Assembly (NCBI RefSeq): GCF_964204645.1
Contig: NC_134032.1
Coordinates: forward strand, 7,931,175-7,995,174
Direction: 5' to 3'
Length of the DNA stretch: 64,000 nt
DNA from: Tubulanus polymorphus
Taxonomy: Eukaryota; Nemertea; Palaeonemertea; Tubulaniformes; Tubulanidae
How positions within the stretch are numbered: position 1 is the stretch's first letter; each line of letters starts with the position of its first letter. Of the stretch, positions 59,566-64,000 are shown in pieces. The notes beneath the pieces were generated by a model, which saw only the letters and a list, made by a program, of their open reading frames with translations, had not been told where the DNA came from and made no database searches. A program made the position numbers and the translations under genes.

Positions 59566-62500
59566 TGCAAACCAGATCCATAATTGAAACTGTTCTCCCC
59601 GGCTATGATAGGCGGTGAGTTCAAACGACAAGTAGTGCCGAGACATTTACATTCGGTCGGCACGGTCAAACTCAGCACTCTGTCTTCCACGTATTCAGAA
59701 TGCTTATAACAACGCAACGTCGCCGTGATACTCTTCGTTTTCGACGCGTAGCAGCCGTAACCAAGCGACGTCGTCGATCGCCGTGCGACGTCGAGAACCG
59801 TCGTCGAGAAACAGAACCCGACGCATCGTGTCAGGCCCGATACCGGTTCCTTGTTGTAGCATTCCACGTCCGCTTGTTTTCCCTCTTCGATACGCAGACG
59901 ACCGATCGTGTCGAAATCGCTCAGAAACATCGGCTCCACTTTGCACAATCCGAGAGCTGAAAATTCATAGATGTATTAGTAAAATATTTCTAGCAATTTA
60001 ACGACTTAAGATAAAAACCCTGTGTAAAAATTAAAAGAATTTTAAAATCGGGAATTTATTCATTCAAACAATCTGAAATATAAATTACACAACATTTCGC
60101 GATCTCATCCTAGAGATCATCGCCCAAAACGTCGTGTTTTTTCATATCGTTTAGATTGTTTGAATAAATAAATTCTCTGGACCTAAAATTCTTTTCGTTT
60201 GTACGTACATGGTGGGTTTTTATCTTATTATCCGTTCACCACGTTTGTGGTTATCATACTATAAGGACTTAATGCTCACGCCAACTGACTATTCCTTCCC
60301 TCTACGTCCACTCGATCCCTCCTGCCCTCCTCTGCCACTCAAAATCTCTACTGTACTGACTCCCTTCGTTCACCCCTGGTAAGATCTCCGATCTGTTTCC
60401 CTCTCTCCCTGTCTCTCAATGGCTTTCAGTGTCTCCCTTCTCTTACACCTCACTCCCTTCTAAAACACTCTACGATATTTTTCTGCCATCCGCTCTCCCT
60501 TTTTTTCTGGCTGATATTTATCGGATCAAGAAACTTAACCACAGTCTGGTTACTAGCTAGACCTACTCCCCCCGTTCAGTTAACCCTATCCCTTCGCCCC
60601 TTTTCCCTACCGTGTTACTGTGTTTCCCCTTTTCCGAACCCCTGTCATTCGTCTGTCCTCCCCTACTTCCACCCCATGTAACCGCTCGTTTTTGTCACCC
60701 AATCGACTTCCTTCCTGACTGCAGTTTGTGTTTGAACCCAAACAACAGACTTCGGTATACAGGTCATTCATATCCACATTTCCACATCGTATTCCACCTC
60801 AAACACTATGACATGAAAATGCAATATCTCCCATGAAATTTGCTTCTGACTTCACATTACGTATCATTTCGATCTTTTGGGCTGATTTAGAAAGATTCTC
60901 AAGTATATACTTCGAAAAGAGTCGGAGGTCGCGATTTTATGTCAACTTACGTATTGTGCAGTATTTTCCTCCCCAACCCGGTTCACATACACACCGATAG
61001 CTTCCGACATCGTTCACGCAACGTCCGTGAGTCTGACACGGATTACGTTTCTCACATTCGTTCACATCTGAAAGCATAAAATCTACATGGAATGATGGTT
61101 GCTTCCACGAATACTGATGACGTCATCGAATTACTCTCTAGAAAAGATGACTTCCTCTTGATTTTCAACCCAAAACTACTCAGGTCTCCAGAAATCCTTT
61201 AAAACCAAATTTCCCTTAGTACACCAGCTCAGCAGAACATATGCCTTCATCAATCTCTGACTTAATCAAATAATCCTTGTAGGCCCACTCAGAAAAGATG
61301 GCCGCCTTTGCATTCAATAGATTCCCCAATGATCATCGAATGCTCCTAAATACTCTATAGCCTACTCAGAAAAGACAACTACATTGCATAAATCACTATA
61401 TGACATGATCAATTTACCCCACAATCGAGTACATTGCTGATTCGTGTTAATCAAAGCGTCTCCACATCTTGAAAAAACGTTTCGATTTATTTCCAGTGAT
61501 GTTGATTATATAGGAGGTGGGACGTATGAACCTTATCGATGTTAAGTTAAATTTTAGGCTTTTTGTTCATCATATAATTGAGGTAACAGGATACTTGTCA
61601 ACGAAACAGATTCAAAGAAAACATGTTTAATGATTATCAGGGGAATAACAATAGGGGTCTCTGCGATGAATCCTAATCAACAAAAGAAAAAAAAATAAAG
61701 CTAAAAAATCATAAACGTGAGAAATCGTTGGCTAATAGTCTTTAGTCGAAACGTTGCGCTAATATATACTCTTCTATTCAAGTTTCTCACTTAAGCTGTA
61801 TTTATTGTGGGATTTCTCGCGTTTATTCATCATACACGGATATTGTGTTTTCTTCTCGACTCAAAAATATCATATTTACAGGTAATAGAATTTCGAGTGA
61901 GCTCGAAACCGATTTGTCTGAAATTTATCAAGTCTAATTTGATACGTATTGACATCATTCGCTACGTTTACAACGTATTCGCGTCATCAAAAATCTGGAT
62001 ACATACCGGTCATTCTTTTGTATGATACGAACCTTGGTCACAGTCTTCTCCTGCCCAACCTTTATTACACGAGCAGCTGTAACTACCCGGATGATTGATG
62101 CACTGTCCGTGCGCGCACGCGTGCTTTTTACGCGCACATTCGTTGATATCTGGAGACGAGCGAAAAATGAATAAACGTTTATATAATAGGTTAAGGCATG
62201 TATTCTGTATCGTTTTTCATTCTTACCTTTGTCACATTGCGGACCTTCCCACCCGTTGTGGCAAACGCAAATATATCCACCAACGGTATTCGTGCAAAGT
62301 CCATTTCTACAATTACTCCGACTTGAGCACTCATCTATGTCTGAAAAAACAAAGCTGCGGCATTCACCACGGGGTTCAAAATCTTTTCAATAGATTTAGG
62401 TAAAGTAGCCTTGGATGCGGAGGGTTCACGTCAGAAAACACATTAGGTGAAATAGCAACTTAGAGAATCGAGAAGGATCAGTTCCTAGTGCTGTTCCTAG

Positions 62501-63150
62501 TGCTTGCATGTACCAAGCAAGGAAAATCAAAGCTGGCTATATTTTAGTCTTGAGTGTTCTTTGACTGCGTAACTGCTCCTGGGTGCACCCATGGACGTAT
62601 CTAGATTTTACTTCCATAATTTGTTTAGTTATAGGCCTGTTACCTATATTACAGTGGTCACCGTGCCAGCCCTTGTTACAAACGCATCTAAACCCGTTTG
62701 ACTTCTGCTTGAAACATGTGCCGCTGTTACACGGGTTTGGGTCGCAAACGTCACCGGTCACCCTTTGAAAAAAGGAACTGAACACGTTATAACACATAAC
62801 AAAAATAAACAGTTGCTAGGTAAATATCTCAAAAGGACTGTCAAGTATGGACTCCATATAATAGAAAAAGGTCACTTCTTGCCGAAAAATGGGCGGCAAA
62901 AGGGCTGCAAACTTCGCCGGCGGCCCTTCAAAAACGAAAAATTTTTGACAAATTAAAAAACAGATAAGTATCTTTATTTATTCGCTATTCGATAAATCAA
63001 TTATTTTTCGTTTTATCACTATTCGCGCTTATCAATCAGGTCAAATTCACGAAAGATACTCCTTTCGCAGTACACGTACCGGTAAATAATATTGATTAAC
63101 AGCAAACAGACAACCAGCGTCTCAGCGATTCGTACAACATTTCCGTTCAT
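59562..63150 (-). CDS. Secreted EGF x4 / cystine-knot protein, 6 exons
   Basis: Exons (minus): 63080-63150, 62644-62762, 62227-62340, 62033-62149, 60951-61067, 59562-59956. All phases agree and the total is 933 bases, 310 aa. Residues 1-24 form a signal peptide ([20 protein letters not shown]). EGF1 (about 28-62, [11 protein letters not shown]) is fibropellin/Notch-like. EGF2-4 (64-101, 102-140, 141-179) each start D-(I/V)-(D/N)-E-C and are calcium-binding type, one per exon with phase 1 borders. The last exon encodes 130 residues with nine cysteines: C212-x11-C224-VGF-C228, C248, C262, C282-K-C284-x4-C289. The CxGxC and final CxC resemble a CTCK cystine knot, as at the end of Slit. It is presumably an extracellular ligand or matrix protein. 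No named family is recognised. The convergent neighbour is the bHLH gene. Confidence 0.8.
60035..60190. repeat. Inverted repeat in EGF gene intron 5
   Basis: GAATTTATTCATTCAAACAA..TCTGAA is mirrored by TAGATTGTTTGAATAAATAA..ATTC near 60150-60175. The rest of the intron to about 60730 is strikingly pyrimidine-rich (CCCTCTCTCCCTGTCTCTC). Confidence 0.55.
61080..61430 (+). repeat. Repeat R4 copies (EGF gene intron 4)
   Basis: About three units with 'ctagaaaagatgac', 'agaaaagatggccgcctttgcat' and 'ctatatgacatgatcaatttaccc', the same family as in the C8orf34 homologue's introns. Confidence 0.5.
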
Positions 63151-64000
63151 CTGGATATATTCATCATATGCAAATGAGAATTATTACGAAATAGAATAAT
63201 GTATTGGTAATAGCCCATAAACATGACATCACCAATAGGGTCACCTTATAAAAAATTGGTTTTCTGCTACTTTCGCAAAAACCTTTGATTTAGTTTGTGT
63301 TTAACGTTTTTTGAAAACGGAAAAACCGTTAAAATGATGTTTATATACATTGATACCTAGCACCCTTATAAGGGGCTCTGTGTGAGTCGATGTGCACTAC
63401 GTCATCAACATTGGCGTTTCAAAATAACCCATCTATGGTCATGTGTCAACGTGGTAAGCACTGATTCCAAGGTTCACCGGGTTCGCTTGTTATGGTTGGT
63501 TGCTTCCACTACTCGGGTACAAATCGATTTTTCTCATTAGTAAATCATATATCAAATCTGTGCTTGGAATTTCAGTATCATATCTATTCGATGACTCGTT
63601 TGATAACCATAGGACTTGGAAAAGTGAACAAATTTCGACTGATGATCGTGTTGGCGCGCTCTCTCTCTCTCTCTCTCTCTCATGTGCACAGGTACAAGGG
63701 CAACAATAAAGAAGTTTCCAGTTTCTAGGCGCCATTTTGTGGCGGTCCCTCGAGGTCCCCATTGTTGCGATAATTTGCGCTTATCTTTAAAACATAAGTT
63801 TAGATTGAATATCATGCAGTCCCTCGCTCGACGAAATCAATTTACACACCATTTTAAAGGAAATGAAATGCAGATATTTGCTGGCGATTCTTGGAATTTT
63901 TGAACGCAACAATTGAGAACACTGACGATGTGAAACCAAGGACCGCATATCTTAACCGCGCGTAAAGAAATCACAATATTTATTAATTCTAAAATATCTA
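63151..64000. other. Region upstream of the EGF gene
   Basis: No exon is recognised. A (CT)n microsatellite lies at 63659-63681. Promoter elements for the EGF gene were not identified. Confidence 0.45.
63659..63681. repeat. (CT)n microsatellite
   Basis: Eleven uninterrupted CT units. Confidence 0.85.

Overview
This window is nuclear DNA from an animal, most likely an invertebrate bilaterian (a marine lophotrochozoan, hemichordate or cephalochordate would all fit; the sequence does not decide). The genes are split into many short exons with GT/AG introns of about 90 bases to several kilobases. The space between and within them is full of small non-autonomous transposons, foldback elements and decayed LINEs. 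Nothing bacterial or organellar is visible.

Layout. 0-3.1 kb: a Tigger-like MITE and a minisatellite. 3.5-4.3 kb: a frameshifted rhodopsin-type GPCR pseudogene (+), with the 3' end of an antisense LINE abutting it (4.3-6.0 kb, -). 6-12.8 kb: no gene, several MITEs. 12.8-17.6 kb: acireductone dioxygenase ADI1 (-, 4 exons, complete, 175 aa). 18.2-36.3 kb: the homologue of human C8orf34/vestibule-1 (+, 16 exons, complete, 508 aa), head-to-head with ADI1, their start codons 585 bases apart. 40.9-48.9 kb: an SLC18B1-type major-facilitator transporter (-, 14 exons, about 561 aa), tail-to-tail with the previous gene. 48.9-57.3 kb: no gene, LINE and MITE debris. 57.4-58.8 kb: a bHLH factor of the TCF21/musculin family (+, 2 exons, 149 aa). 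59.6-63.2 kb: a small secreted protein with four EGF repeats and a C-terminal cystine-knot-like domain (-, 6 exons, 310 aa), tail-to-tail with the bHLH gene.

All gene models were assembled by hand from exon translations, splice-site phase and remembered family sequences. For ADI1, the C8orf34 homologue, the bHLH gene and the EGF gene, the summed exon length is an exact multiple of three and all phases agree. The transporter has one junction that is off by a single base.

The genes do not form a pathway, but their company is informative. In human, C8orf34 and MSC lie near each other on 8q13, and SLC18B1 and TCF21 lie near each other on 6q23. Here one C8orf34 homologue, one SLC18B1 homologue and one TCF21/MSC-type gene sit within 41 kb, as expected for the unduplicated ancestral neighbourhood. 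The other notable item is the EGF4-cystine-knot secreted protein, whose architecture I do not recognise as a named family.
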